Below are positions 5,564-13,300 of a stretch of 20,944 nucleotides of DNA, one piece after another. The translations under genes were made by a program, and so were the position numbers. The notes beneath the pieces are model-generated. The model was not told the DNA's origin. It saw only the letters and a program-made list of their open reading frames with translations, and did no database searches. Source of the stretch: an archaeon (GTDB lineage: Archaea > Iainarchaeota > Iainarchaeia > Iainarchaeales > CSSED10-239); the NCBI GenBank assembly GCA_023230325.1, contig JALNXN010000012.1, positions 1 to 20,944 of the forward strand, read 5' to 3'. How positions within the stretch are numbered: position 1 is the stretch's first letter; every line of letters begins with the position of its first letter.

Positions 5564-6309
5564 TTAAAATTTTAGATAAATATCAAAATATTAAAATCTT
5601 TCAAATTGGATGTGGAGGAACTGGATCTTGGTTAACTCCATTAGTATCAAAATTAGTAGGTAATGTTCAATTAAATTTCACAAATACAAATATTGAATAT
5701 ACTCTAATTGATCATGATATAGTAGAACAAAGAAATATTATTCGACAAAATTTTAACGAATGGGATATTGGAAAGAATAAAGCATTAGCTTTAACAAGTC
5801 ATAATATTTATAACTTTAATAAATTGGAATTTATTAAAAATAAAATTCAGAAAAAATCATTAGATGAAATACTTACTGAGAGTATAGAAATTGATGATGT
5901 TTTAATTTTCATATTAGGTTGTGTCGATTCAAATAGAACTAGAAGAATTATTTATAACGTTTCAAAAGATGTTAATTTGTATATGAAAAAAAATCGACAA
6001 AGTGCTAATATTGTCTATATCGACAGCGGCAATCTCTTATATAACGGACAAATTGTTACTACTGTTTTTGGATTAGAAGATTATCCAAATAATAATCATC
6101 AAAACATTAATTTTTTAAAAATGTTTCCTGCTAAAAAAGTAGAAGAAGAAACTAAAAGTTGTGCATTTTTTGGAGATCAATCTCAAGCGATAAATTCACT
6201 AGCGGCAACGTTAATGTATTGTTGTTTTCAAAAAATTTTAATAAATTCCGAGATTCCACCTTCACTAATTACATTTAACTCAAGTGGATATTCCACTTTT
6301 GAAATTTAA
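5560..6309 (+). CDS. ThiF/E1-like adenylating enzyme (PRTRC ThiF-like)
   Basis: 249 residues of a ThiF/MoeB/E1 Rossmann fold. The ATP-binding loop is IGCGGTGSW (G17 to S23), followed by YTLIDHDIVEQRNIIRQ, the D-x-D-x-V-x4-N-x2-R-Q element of E1-like enzymes that contacts ATP. GCVDSNRTRRI is the strand with the conserved Asp and Arg. KSCAFFGDQSQAIN carries C201, the best candidate for a transthiolation Cys. The length is typical of the single-domain ThiF proteins of PRTRC cassettes. It overlaps the JAMM gene by four bases and is the last gene of the operon, followed directly by a terminator. Expected role: adenylate the Gly terminus of the Ubl at 2808-3173 and hand it as a thioester to the E2-like protein. 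Confidence 0.88.
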   Translation: MIKILDKYQNIKIFQIGCGGTGSWLTPLVSKLVGNVQLNFTNTNIEYTLIDHDIVEQRNIIRQNFNEWDIGKNKALALTSHNIYNFNKLEFIKNKIQKKSLDEILTESIEIDDVLIFILGCVDSNRTRRIIYNVSKDVNLYMKKNRQSANIVYIDSGNLLYNGQIVTTVFGLEDYPNNNHQNINFLKMFPAKKVEEETKSCAFFGDQSQAINSLAATLMYCCFQKILINSEIPPSLITFNSSGYSTFEI

Positions 6310-6310
6310 A

Positions 6311-6323
6311 CCGGCAAGATCTT
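6311..6323 (+). repeat. Orphan half of the CGGCAAGATC hairpin
   Basis: CCGGCAAGATCTT is the left arm of the hairpins at 1833, 7907 and 17621, but no right arm follows; an unrelated hairpin begins two bases later. It looks like a repeat terminator replaced or overwritten by another one. Confidence 0.6.
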
Positions 6324-6324
6324 A

Positions 6325-6370
6325 AAAGTGGGAACAGAATCAGTTCTGTTCCCACTTTATTATTTTTTTC
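6325..6370 (+). terminator. Intrinsic terminator of the Ubl operon
   Basis: Perfect 15-bp stem 6325-6339/6344-6358 (AAAGTGGGAACAGAA and its complement) with loop TCAG, followed by ATTATTTTTTT. It ends the operon after the E1-like gene. Confidence 0.9.
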
Positions 6371-6377
6371 ACTTTTT

Positions 6378-6391
6378 ATATAGAAATAATA
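6378..6391 (+). promoter_or_regulatory. Putative phage promoter motif, copy 2
   Basis: Exact copy of ATATAGAAATAATA, 20 bases after a terminator stem and 44 bases before the ATG at 6436. Same placement as the copies at 1884 and 11453. Confidence 0.6.
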
Positions 6392-6435
6392 TAAGTAGTT
6401 TATTTTTAATTATTTTCAAAAAATGAGGAATAAAA

Positions 6436-6768
6436 ATGGACGTATATACAGCACAATTTAATTCCTCTAAAAGTGATAGATTAGACATTACTGCTAAATC
6501 AAAAGATCCATTAGGAAAGATATTCAAACCAACTTGGGAAATAGTTTTAGTATATAAAAATAAAGAAATAACAGAATTGGAATATACAAAAAAATATCAT
6601 GCGTTAATGAAAACTTCATATATGAATCATTTAGATAAATGGAAAGAATTATTAAATAGAGATACAGTTACTTTAGTGTATTTTTGTCGTTCTGGAGATT
6701 TCTATCATAGAGTTTTGTTAGCAAAAATACTTGCAAGATTAGGAGCGAAATATCATGGCGAAAGGTAA
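6436..6768 (+). CDS. DUF488-like small protein
   Basis: 110 residues. The C-terminal half carries the DUF488-type pattern: a Trp/Leu helix (MNHLDKWKELL), a strand ending in a Cys (VTLVYFCRSGDFYHR) and a helix with G-A-x-Y (LLAKILARLGAKYHGE). In many members the strand-loop reads C-x-C-x3-x-CHR; here one Cys (in FCRSG) and HR remain. The biochemical function of DUF488 is not established, though small phage members are common. Start follows TGAGGA. The gene overlaps the next one by 14 bases, so the three genes 6436-7901 form a coupled set. Confidence 0.7.
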   Translation: MDVYTAQFNSSKSDRLDITAKSKDPLGKIFKPTWEIVLVYKNKEITELEYTKKYHALMKTSYMNHLDKWKELLNRDTVTLVYFCRSGDFYHRVLLAKILARLGAKYHGER

Positions 6769-6973
6769 ATTTTTAATCTTTAAAACTCATAAAGAAGCTA
6801 AAAAATTCGGTTGTTTTAATTGTACTACAGGTCTAAGCAATCAAAAACATGAAGAAACATTATATGCACCAGGTAATGGACATTTCTCTATTAAATGTCC
6901 AAAATGTGGATATATAACATATTATGATATCAAGAAAATGTTAGGAGAAAAAGATCATGCCGGTAAAATTTAA
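6755..6973 (+). CDS. Small zinc-ribbon protein (72 aa)
   Basis: Two Cys pairs, CFNC near residue 20 and CPKC near residue 49, spaced as in a zinc ribbon, with the basic N-terminus MAKGKFLIFKTHKEAKKFG. Its ribosome binding site AGGAGCG lies inside the previous gene, and its end overlaps the next gene by 17 bases. It is probably a nucleic-acid or protein-binding adaptor; no specific family is recognised. Confidence 0.7.
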   Translation: MAKGKFLIFKTHKEAKKFGCFNCTTGLSNQKHEETLYAPGNGHFSIKCPKCGYITYYDIKKMLGEKDHAGKI

Positions 6974-7901
6974 ACCAATATATAGTTGTGAAGGTTGTGG
7001 AAAAGATTTTGAAGATGAAAATTTAGTTAGAACTTTTAAAGGTTATTTAACAAATGGTAATGGAACTCGAAGATACATTTCTTCTGAAAAAATGTATTGT
7101 TTAGAATGCCTTCCATTAGCAGTTGATGTTAAAAATGAATTACCAGAAACTGTTGAAATTATTAATGAAAAAAATATTAAAGAAATAAAAATTGAATCAT
7201 TTGATGAAATTAAAGGAACTAAAATAGAACAAGATTATAATAATCTTAAAAATGAAATAAAAGAATTACAAACATCTATAAGAATATTAACTCATCAACT
7301 TGAAAATTCAAAACAAGATCAAACATATGGACCTATTAAAGTTAAACTAAATTTTCCAGAAATTAGTGAAGATGAAATTATAAAATCTGAACCACTAGAA
7401 AAAATTACTAACGAAGAAGAATTTCCTGTAGAACCTCCAGAAGAATTATCTTTTGAAGCTTCTGAAATTGAGGAAGAAAAAGAATTAACAATACAAGATT
7501 ATTATAAAGATGTTGGAGAATATTTAGTTTTACAAAAAATTAATTCAGAAGAACATGAAAATGTTTTAATGAAGAAATGTGGTTGTTCAAGTATAGATGA
7601 TCTTAAGAAACGACTAGGAAATACTAATTATAAAGATTTATATTATCCATTAGAGAAATTTATTGAGCTTGAAGTTTTTGAAAGTATTGTTCCATCTTCA
7701 ATACATGATTATGTTTTTAAAATTAAAAATATAATGTTTGGTATTCCAGATATTGTAAAAATCAAAGGACATATATTTGAAGAGTGGGGAATTGCTCTTG
7801 AAAAAGTAATTCCAATAGATAAAAAAAAGTTAGATGAAGCTTCTAAAAAGCCATTAAAAAAGAAAATATCTGAAATGAATGTGAATGATGAATATGTTTA
7901 A
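6957..7901 (+). CDS. Zinc-finger/coiled-coil hypothetical protein (314 aa)
   Basis: Modular protein of unknown function. Residues about 8-52 form a metal site (CEGCGKDF at the start, CLEC at the end), followed by an acidic region. Residues about 85-120 form a predicted coiled coil (IEQDYNNLKNEIKELQTSIR). A very acidic, Pro/Glu-rich linker follows (PVEPPEELSFEASEIEEEKE). A folded C-terminal domain ends with a basic stretch (KKPLKKKISEM). The ribosome binding site (AGGAGA) lies in the previous gene. The adaptor-like layout suggests a scaffold or transcription-associated factor, but nothing decides it. Confidence 0.7.
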   Translation: MPVKFKPIYSCEGCGKDFEDENLVRTFKGYLTNGNGTRRYISSEKMYCLECLPLAVDVKNELPETVEIINEKNIKEIKIESFDEIKGTKIEQDYNNLKNEIKELQTSIRILTHQLENSKQDQTYGPIKVKLNFPEISEDEIIKSEPLEKITNEEEFPVEPPEELSFEASEIEEEKELTIQDYYKDVGEYLVLQKINSEEHENVLMKKCGCSSIDDLKKRLGNTNYKDLYYPLEKFIELEVFESIVPSSIHDYVFKIKNIMFGIPDIVKIKGHIFEEWGIALEKVIPIDKKKLDEASKKPLKKKISEMNVNDEYV

Positions 7902-7906
7902 AATTT

Positions 7907-7944
7907 TAATTCGGCAAGATCTTTAACTAGATCTTGCCGAATTA
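7907..7944 (+). terminator. CGGCAAGATC hairpin, weak terminator
   Basis: Perfect 16-bp stem 7907-7922/7929-7944, loop TTAACT, identical in its 28-base core to the hairpins at 1833 and 17621. It lacks a U-tract (ATTAAATAAT follows) and lies 18 bases before the next ATG, so it may attenuate or process rather than terminate. Confidence 0.65.
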
Positions 7945-7962
7945 AATAATAGAAAGGATTGT

Positions 7963-9477
7963 ATGAGTCGACAAAAAGGAATTATAAATAAAAAGAAACC
8001 TAATTACATAACAGGTTTAAAAGCTATTTCAAATTGGACTTTTGGAAAACAACGTAAAAGAGAAGATCTTGAATATATTATAAAAAGATTTAATATTGAT
8101 AATGCTATAATTAAAAGATTTCTTTTATATATATATAATTCACCACATATAGTTTGGTATATGAATAAATATTTAAACCATTTATATGATTTTAATAAAT
8201 TTGAAACTGTAGATTTAATATTTAGTTTAACTTACTTATTAGACATTAATAGAATATCTAAAAAATCAATTCCTGAAAAATTAATGTATTTAAAAAATAC
8301 AGAGCTTGCCGATAAAAATAAACAAAAAATTAAAAAATTATTAGAAGAATACTTTAGTAAAATTTATGATAAAGAATATAACGATAAAGAATTAAATTTC
8401 TTTTATGATCTTGTCAATTTAAACATTATATCTTTTAATGAAATTTCAGAAATTGATAAACATATTAATAGCGGCAAAACTACAATTACTTTAGATAATA
8501 ATTTTCTACCAAATAGTCCAAAAGTAAATACCGAAGTTATGGACATTTATAAAGAATTATCTCCAGAAATTAAAGAATATTGTGAATCTGCAAAACAAAT
8601 TATTTTAAATAGACCAGAATGCAAAGGTTGTGAATTATTCGGAAAACCAACAGTCATTTTAGATACCAATATGAAAGAGCCTGGCAATGTTGATGTTATT
8701 TTCTTAGGACTAAATCCAGGTGTAGAAGAAGTTAAAATTGGAAAAACTGCTGTTGGTAAAACAGGAAAAATTTTAAGAACAGAAATGTCTCTTTTGCCGC
8801 CAAATATAAAATGGGTTATTACAAATATTTTATGGTGTCATACTAAAGTTGAAAGTGAAATTAAAAATTTCGAAGATACTAAAAATAGATGTAAAGAATT
8901 GGTTGAAATTTTATTATCTTCATTTCCTTCAAAAATAATAGTACCTATGGGAGCTAAAGCTGCTTCTTGGTTTAATATAAAAGGTGGAGCAGGAAAAGTA
9001 TTTACTAATAATAAAGATCAATTAATAATTCCAACTATTCATCCAAGTGCAGCTAATTATAATCCGGCAAATCTAACAAAATTTAAAACAGAATTTGCTT
9101 TAGTTCTTGAAAATCTTTTACCTCAAAAACCAATAACTACAAATATTTCAATTCCAAAATCTAAAAAATCCCAAGAAATTTCATTACCTACCACAGACAA
9201 ATTAATAACTACTTTAACTGAAGATCTTACATTTTTTGATGTTCGAGAAATTGATAATAAAATTCTTACTATTTATATTGATCAAAATGGTCAAAAGAAA
9301 TATAAATTATCAGATTATAATATGCATTTTTATATAAAAAATGATTCTTGGAAAAAATGTGACCAAGTTACAAATAAAGTTGATGGGATTGTTCATATTA
9401 CTGGTAGAGAAAAATATCAAGCAGTTAAATATGTTAGAGGTGAACTAAATAATATTAAAGAATTAAAGGAGAATTAA
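7963..9477 (+). CDS. Uracil-DNA glycosylase, 4Fe-4S (family 4/5-like), with extra N- and C-terminal domains
   Basis: 504 residues, more than twice the usual 200-230 of family 4 enzymes. The central glycosylase domain spans about residues 215-385. FLGLNPGVEE (G249 to G253) corresponds to the family 4 motif GEAPG-x-x-E. IHPSAANYNP (H360) is the second active-site motif. Four Cys at 220, 223, 292 and 310, spaced C-x2-C-x68-C-x17-C, match the 4Fe-4S cluster ligands. The N-terminal 190 residues are helical and Lys-rich and the last about 95 residues form a small beta-rich domain; I recognise neither. The enzyme would remove uracil (or another deaminated base) from DNA, giving an abasic site for repair. 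Replacement of the family 4 Glu/Ala positions by L-N in motif 1 may alter specificity. ATG follows GAAAGGA. Confidence 0.8.
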   Translation: MSRQKGIINKKKPNYITGLKAISNWTFGKQRKREDLEYIIKRFNIDNAIIKRFLLYIYNSPHIVWYMNKYLNHLYDFNKFETVDLIFSLTYLLDINRISKKSIPEKLMYLKNTELADKNKQKIKKLLEEYFSKIYDKEYNDKELNFFYDLVNLNIISFNEISEIDKHINSGKTTITLDNNFLPNSPKVNTEVMDIYKELSPEIKEYCESAKQIILNRPECKGCELFGKPTVILDTNMKEPGNVDVIFLGLNPGVEEVKIGKTAVGKTGKILRTEMSLLPPNIKWVITNILWCHTKVESEIKNFEDTKNRCKELVEILLSSFPSKIIVPMGAKAASWFNIKGGAGKVFTNNKDQLIIPTIHPSAANYNPANLTKFKTEFALVLENLLPQKPITTNISIPKSKKSQEISLPTTDKLITTLTEDLTFFDVREIDNKILTIYIDQNGQKKYKLSDYNMHFYIKNDSWKKCDQVTNKVDGIVHITGREKYQAVKYVRGELNNIKELKEN

Positions 9478-9520
9478 TAGTGTGATGCTATCTTAAAAAA
9501 GAAAGGAGTAAAAATAATAT

Positions 9521-10036
9521 ATGAAAAAAACTCGAACCGATCCAAATGAATTTATTATTGATAATAATATTTGTTGAATAATTTTATATGATAATGATTA
9601 TAAACAAATAAAAGAATCTGGTTTAAAATGGCATTTAACTTATTATGGATATGCAGAAGCTACTTGGTTTGATGAGAAAAAACATTATCGAGAAAAATTG
9701 CACAGTTCAATAATTCAACTATCTGGTCAAATAATTCCGATTAATTGCAAAATTGATCATAAAGATCAAGATAAATTAAATAATTTAGAAAGTAATCTTA
9801 GAATTTGTACTCAAGCACAAAATGCACAAAATAGTAAACTTAGAAGTGACAGTACAAGTGGTTGGACTGGAGTTAGTTTATTTAAACATAATCGAAAATA
9901 TGAAGCACATATAACTTTAAATGGTAAGAAAAAACATATTGGATATTTTAAATTAGCAGAAGATGCAGCAAGAGCATATAATACTGCAGCTTTAAAATAT
10001 TTTGGTGAGTTTGAAGTTTTAAATAACGTTACATAG
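9521..10036 (+). pseudogene. HNH-AP2 homing endonuclease with an in-frame TGA
   Basis: From ATG 9521 (site AAAGGAG, 9502-9508) the frame gives MKKTRTDPNEFIIDNNIC, then TGA at 9575-9577, then continues open to TAG at 10034-10036. After the stop come a KWHL-x-YYGYA strand region and an HNH core (IDHKDQDKLNNLESNLRICT, with QNAQN following). Last comes an AP2-type DNA-binding domain (SGWTGVSLFKHNRKYEAHI, then AARAYNTAALKYFGEFEVLN). This is the family of freestanding phage homing endonucleases. TGA is an ordinary stop elsewhere in this window (for example at 5561-5563, where the next start overlaps it), so a nonsense mutation is the simplest reading. Rescue by a later TTG start (9698) would lose the N-terminal segment. 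The gene sits between the glycosylase and helicase genes, as expected for an invading element. Confidence 0.8.
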
Positions 10037-10049
10037 GAGTAAAAAAATA

Positions 10050-11396
10050 ATGTGGACATATATAGAAAAAGAAGATGTTGAAGAATTTATAATGAAATAT
10101 CCAGCTCTTGCCGAAGGGTTTGACGATATCTCTTTATATGAGACTGAAAATCGGATATTTGTTCCTCGTTTGTTTTTCAAAAATTTTCCATATAAAATAC
10201 AAATTTTTGAGAGTAAAGAAACTCCAATATTTCAACCAACATATTTTAAATTTACCGGCATGCTTCGGGAAGAACAAGTTGAAATTGTAAAACATGTTTT
10301 GTCTGAATATAAACAAAATTTAAACCAGATCAATGGAATAATCAAAGCCAGACCTGGTCTTGGCAAAACGGTTTTGAGTGTATATCTAGCATCGAAATTA
10401 GGACTTAAAACATGTATCATTATAGATAACGAGAATTTACTCAACCAATGGCTTAAAAGTTTTCTTAAATTTACAGATTTAACAGCAGAAGATATTGGTT
10501 TAATTAAAGGAAAACATTTTGTAGTAGATAGACCAGTAATTATAGCTACTGTACAAACTCTTTTATCAAAAATTAAAACAGACATGCATAAAAATTTTCA
10601 ATTAATAGATAAAGCTCAAATTGGTTTAGTAATATACGACGAAACGCACAATACCTCGAGCTCTAGTAAATTTGCAAGAGCATCTTTATTATTCCGAACT
10701 AAAAATTTTATTGGATTATCTGCTACACCATTTCAAACTGGAATAGCAGAAATTTTAATGAAAAATACAATTGGTGAAATTATTTATGAAACAAAACGAT
10801 ATGATTTAAAACCAACATATATTTTAAATCATTATGATAGTAAATTAAGCGGCAAATATTCTTTTATACTTGGAAAAATGTCAGATTATATTAAACGAAA
10901 AGCTTTTTATAATTCAATTATTACAAAAAGTCCAAATTATCTAAAAGTAATTTTAAGTCTTGTAAAAACTCGATTAAAAGAAAATCATGTAGTTTTAATA
11001 TTAGCTTTTACAAAAGCTCAAATATTATTAATATCAGATGGTTTAGATAAAGAAAATATCGAACATAGAAGATTTTATGGTGATGAAAAAGATGAATTAG
11101 ATAAAGAAAATGTTAAAGTAGTTGTTGCAACATATTCTTATGCTGGAAAAGGATTTGATTTTGAACAATTAAGTTCATTGATTCTAGCTACGAATCTTGC
11201 CGGTAAAAAATCATTAATTCAAGTTGTTGGTAGAATTTTAAGAGATGGTGGAAAAGATAAAAAAATGCCAGTTGTTGATGATTTAATCGATATGGGTTTT
11301 CCCAGTTTATTTCTACCAGACGTTAAAGCTAAAAAAACAGTTATTAAAAATGAATTTAATTGTGCAATAAAAGACAACTTTATAGAGATTATTTAA
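10050..11396 (+). CDS. uvsW: UvsW-like superfamily 2 DNA helicase
   Basis: 448 residues. Motif I is ARPGLGKT (100-107), motif II YDETHN (D197 to H200), motif III LSATPF (around 223), and motif VI QVVGRILRDG (R395 and R398). This is the plan of T4 UvsW (503 residues), a branch-migrating helicase that unwinds R-loops and Holliday junctions, ends origin-dependent initiation and supports recombination-dependent replication. The N-terminal about 75 residues are a small substrate-binding domain, shorter than in T4. ATG follows TAGGAGT, overlapping the stop of the HNH gene, so the HNH insertion has kept or supplied the helicase translation signal. The neighbouring glycosylase, SSB and polymerase fragment fit a replication and repair block. 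Confidence 0.88.
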   Translation: MWTYIEKEDVEEFIMKYPALAEGFDDISLYETENRIFVPRLFFKNFPYKIQIFESKETPIFQPTYFKFTGMLREEQVEIVKHVLSEYKQNLNQINGIIKARPGLGKTVLSVYLASKLGLKTCIIIDNENLLNQWLKSFLKFTDLTAEDIGLIKGKHFVVDRPVIIATVQTLLSKIKTDMHKNFQLIDKAQIGLVIYDETHNTSSSSKFARASLLFRTKNFIGLSATPFQTGIAEILMKNTIGEIIYETKRYDLKPTYILNHYDSKLSGKYSFILGKMSDYIKRKAFYNSIITKSPNYLKVILSLVKTRLKENHVVLILAFTKAQILLISDGLDKENIEHRRFYGDEKDELDKENVKVVVATYSYAGKGFDFEQLSSLILATNLAGKKSLIQVVGRILRDGGKDKKMPVVDDLIDMGFPSLFLPDVKAKKTVIKNEFNCAIKDNFIEII

Positions 11397-11397
11397 A

Positions 11398-11434
11398 AAT
11401 TAGAGCTAATTCTTTAATAGAATTAGCTCTAATT
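11398..11434 (+). terminator. Hairpin after uvsW
   Basis: Stem 11399-11413/11419-11433 (ATTAGAGCTAATTCT and its complement), 15 bp with a 5-base loop. Only a weak T-run follows. It is in the same position as the other unit-ending hairpins, before promoter motif copy 3. Confidence 0.7.
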
Positions 11435-11452
11435 AAATCTCATAATCAATAA

Positions 11453-11470
11453 TTTCATATAGAAATAATA
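11453..11470 (+). promoter_or_regulatory. Putative phage promoter motif, copy 3
   Basis: TTTCATATAGAAATAATA, identical over 18 bases to copy 1 (1884-1901). It lies after the hairpin at 11398-11434 and 53 bases before the ATG at 11524. Confidence 0.65.
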
Positions 11471-11523
11471 TTAATATTCCTTGTTTCTTTATTATTAACT
11501 CAACAACAAAAAAGAGAAAGAGT

Positions 11524-11883
11524 ATGAATTTAACGTATGTAAACAAAAAAAATAAAAAAGTAAATGTAATTATTTCAGCTCATGCAAAGAAAAGATTTAT
11601 TGAAAGGTTTAATCGAGTTTTTCCAGAAACTCCTATTTTAAATTCAGATTCTGTAGAAAAACAAATATATAATTATTGGAATCGTGCCGTATTAAAACCT
11701 ATTAAAATTAAAGAAAGAATTAAAAAATATAACAACAATACTCTTTATTTCGTTTCTGATTATTTTAGATTTGTAGTAGAAAATTCTACTATTATTACAA
11801 TTGAATTAAGTTCTAAAAACACAAAACATTTAAATCATAAACCTAGAAAGGAATATATGAATGTTACCCAAAAATTTCTATGA
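11524..11883 (+). CDS. Hypothetical protein (119 aa)
   Basis: Not recognised with certainty. The segment ISAHAKKRFIERF is an H-A-x-x-R-x3-R helix seen in several small RelE/DUF4258-like and phage proteins. Later segments (TLYFVSDYFRFVVENSTIITIEL) look like paired beta strands, so a small alpha/beta fold is likely. The protein is strongly basic (many Lys and Asn). The stop overlaps the start of the polymerase fragment by 23 bases. It is first in the transcription unit behind promoter motif copy 3. It is not the missing N-terminal part of the polymerase, because no exonuclease or Kx3NSxYG motif is present. Confidence 0.65.
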   Translation: MNLTYVNKKNKKVNVIISAHAKKRFIERFNRVFPETPILNSDSVEKQIYNYWNRAVLKPIKIKERIKKYNNNTLYFVSDYFRFVVENSTIITIELSSKNTKHLNHKPRKEYMNVTQKFL

Positions 11884-13285
11884 TCAAGTTGAAAAACCTG
11901 GGTTTTTAAAACATATTTTATATGGAGACAGTGTTTCTAAAGATACTCGAATTCAAATTTTACAAAATGATAAAATTAATGTATTGCATATTGAATCATT
12001 ATGGAATCAATCTTCTTTAAAATATCCTATTGAAAAATATAATAATAAAGAATTTATACATTTAGATTCAAAAGCTTTTAAAATTGAAGTTTACGATATA
12101 AAAAATGATCAAATTTTGTGGACTTTGCCGAAATATATAATGAGACATAAAATTAAGAAACAAATTATTCGCTTATATTTTAAAAACAATATAACATTAG
12201 ATATTACTAAAAAACATTCAATTATTGAATGTAATAAAAACAAAACTGATTTAATTATTAAATCACCATATTCATTAAGCTATGGATTATATACACCATA
12301 TTCATTAGATTTTCTTAATTTAAATAATAAAAATAATATTAAATTCTTTAATAAACTTAAAAATATAAACTATGTAGAAGTTGATAAATTTCAAGAAATT
12401 GAATATGATAATTATGTATACGATTTTGGTGTACCAAAATTCGAACACTTTTTTGCTAATAGAATTTTGGTACATAATACGGATTCATTATTTATTACTA
12501 TACCGGTAAAAGATTCAGAAAAATTAACAACTGAAAAAAAATTAGAGCTTGTTGATAAAGCTTCTAATGATATTAATAATATTATTCAAAAATATTTAAA
12601 TAATTATTTCTTGCCGAAATCAAATATAACAAATGAATATAATTCAACTTATTTTAAATCCGAACTTTTAATGAGTGCAATTATGTTTCTTGATGTTAAA
12701 AAGAATTATGCATATAAATTAGAAGCTAAAAAAGGAAAAATTTTAAAAACTCCAGAAGTTGAATATACAGGTATTCAAGTAGTAAGATCGAATGCCGCAA
12801 AACTTACACAAAATCTTTTGCGAGAACTTATTGAAACTATTATTCTAAATGATAAAATAGAATTAAAAGAAAAACTTCCAAAAACTTCAGATATTGTTAC
12901 AAAATATTTTAATAATTTTACAGAAAATATTAAAAATTTAGATCTTATAGAAATTTCAATTCCGGGAAAATGGAGTAAAGCAGATCAATTTATTAATGGG
13001 ATGTCTCTTTATAATTTTATTATGAAAAAAGAAATATTCTCCATGGGGTCAGCTGGTTATTTCATTTATTGCATTTTTAAAAATCCTAAAGTATTTCAAG
13101 ATTCGAATCTTGATATGAGTAAAGTCAAAGGAATTGTAATACCACAAGTATATGATAAAGAATTATTAAAAAGAAAATTTGAAGAATTTCAAATCCAAAT
13201 TGACAATTCTACCCAATGGGATACACTTTTCAGTACTACTGTTGATAGAGTAGTTAAATTAGTAAAAAATCTTTCGCAAAAATAA
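11861..13285 (+). CDS. Family B DNA polymerase, C-terminal piece, interrupted by a mini-intein
   Basis: 474 residues. The N-extein is only 23 residues, ending HILYGD; then comes an intein (residues 24-206); the C-extein resumes TDSLFITIPVKD. Spliced, this restores YGDTDS, motif C of family B polymerases holding the catalytic Asp residues. The 268-residue C-extein is the rest of the palm plus the thumb (LDVKKNYAYKLE, and later a GKWSKADQFI region). The exonuclease, fingers and motif A/B regions are absent. Since the fragment has its own start (AGAAAGGA, then ATG 11861), the polymerase appears to be encoded in at least two genes, as known for the 43A/43B split in some T4-like phages such as Aeh1. 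The N-terminal gene is not in this window. A functional enzyme would need both reassembly of the subunits and protein splicing. Confidence 0.85.
   Translation: MLPKNFYDQVEKPGFLKHILYGDSVSKDTRIQILQNDKINVLHIESLWNQSSLKYPIEKYNNKEFIHLDSKAFKIEVYDIKNDQILWTLPKYIMRHKIKKQIIRLYFKNNITLDITKKHSIIECNKNKTDLIIKSPYSLSYGLYTPYSLDFLNLNNKNNIKFFNKLKNINYVEVDKFQEIEYDNYVYDFGVPKFEHFFANRILVHNTDSLFITIPVKDSEKLTTEKKLELVDKASNDINNIIQKYLNNYFLPKSNITNEYNSTYFKSELLMSAIMFLDVKKNYAYKLEAKKGKILKTPEVEYTGIQVVRSNAAKLTQNLLRELIETIILNDKIELKEKLPKTSDIVTKYFNNFTENIKNLDLIEISIPGKWSKADQFINGMSLYNFIMKKEIFSMGSAGYFIYCIFKNPKVFQDSNLDMSKVKGIVIPQVYDKELLKRKFEEFQIQIDNSTQWDTLFSTTVDRVVKLVKNLSQK
11930..12478 (+). mobile_element. Mini-intein in the YGD|TDS motif of DNA polymerase
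   Basis: 183 residues (24-206 of the host ORF). It starts with Ser (SVSKDTRIQIL, splicing block A), has the block B element ITLDITKKHSII with its conserved T-x-x-H, block F YVYDFGVPKFEHFFAN, and ends ILVHN before the +1 Thr of the C-extein. All nucleophiles for splicing (Ser1, the terminal His-Asn, Thr+1) are present. No LAGLIDADG or HNH homing domain fits in this length, so it is a mini-intein that can splice but not home by itself. The position corresponds to the known pol-c insertion site of archaeal and giant-virus family B polymerases. Confidence 0.88.
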
Positions 13286-13300
13286 AAAAGGATATAATTT

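Noticed and set aside
9575..9577. TGA reassigned to Trp in this genome
   Set aside because: TGA ends the JAMM gene exactly where the next gene overlaps it and ends two other genes; Trp is normally TGG throughout.
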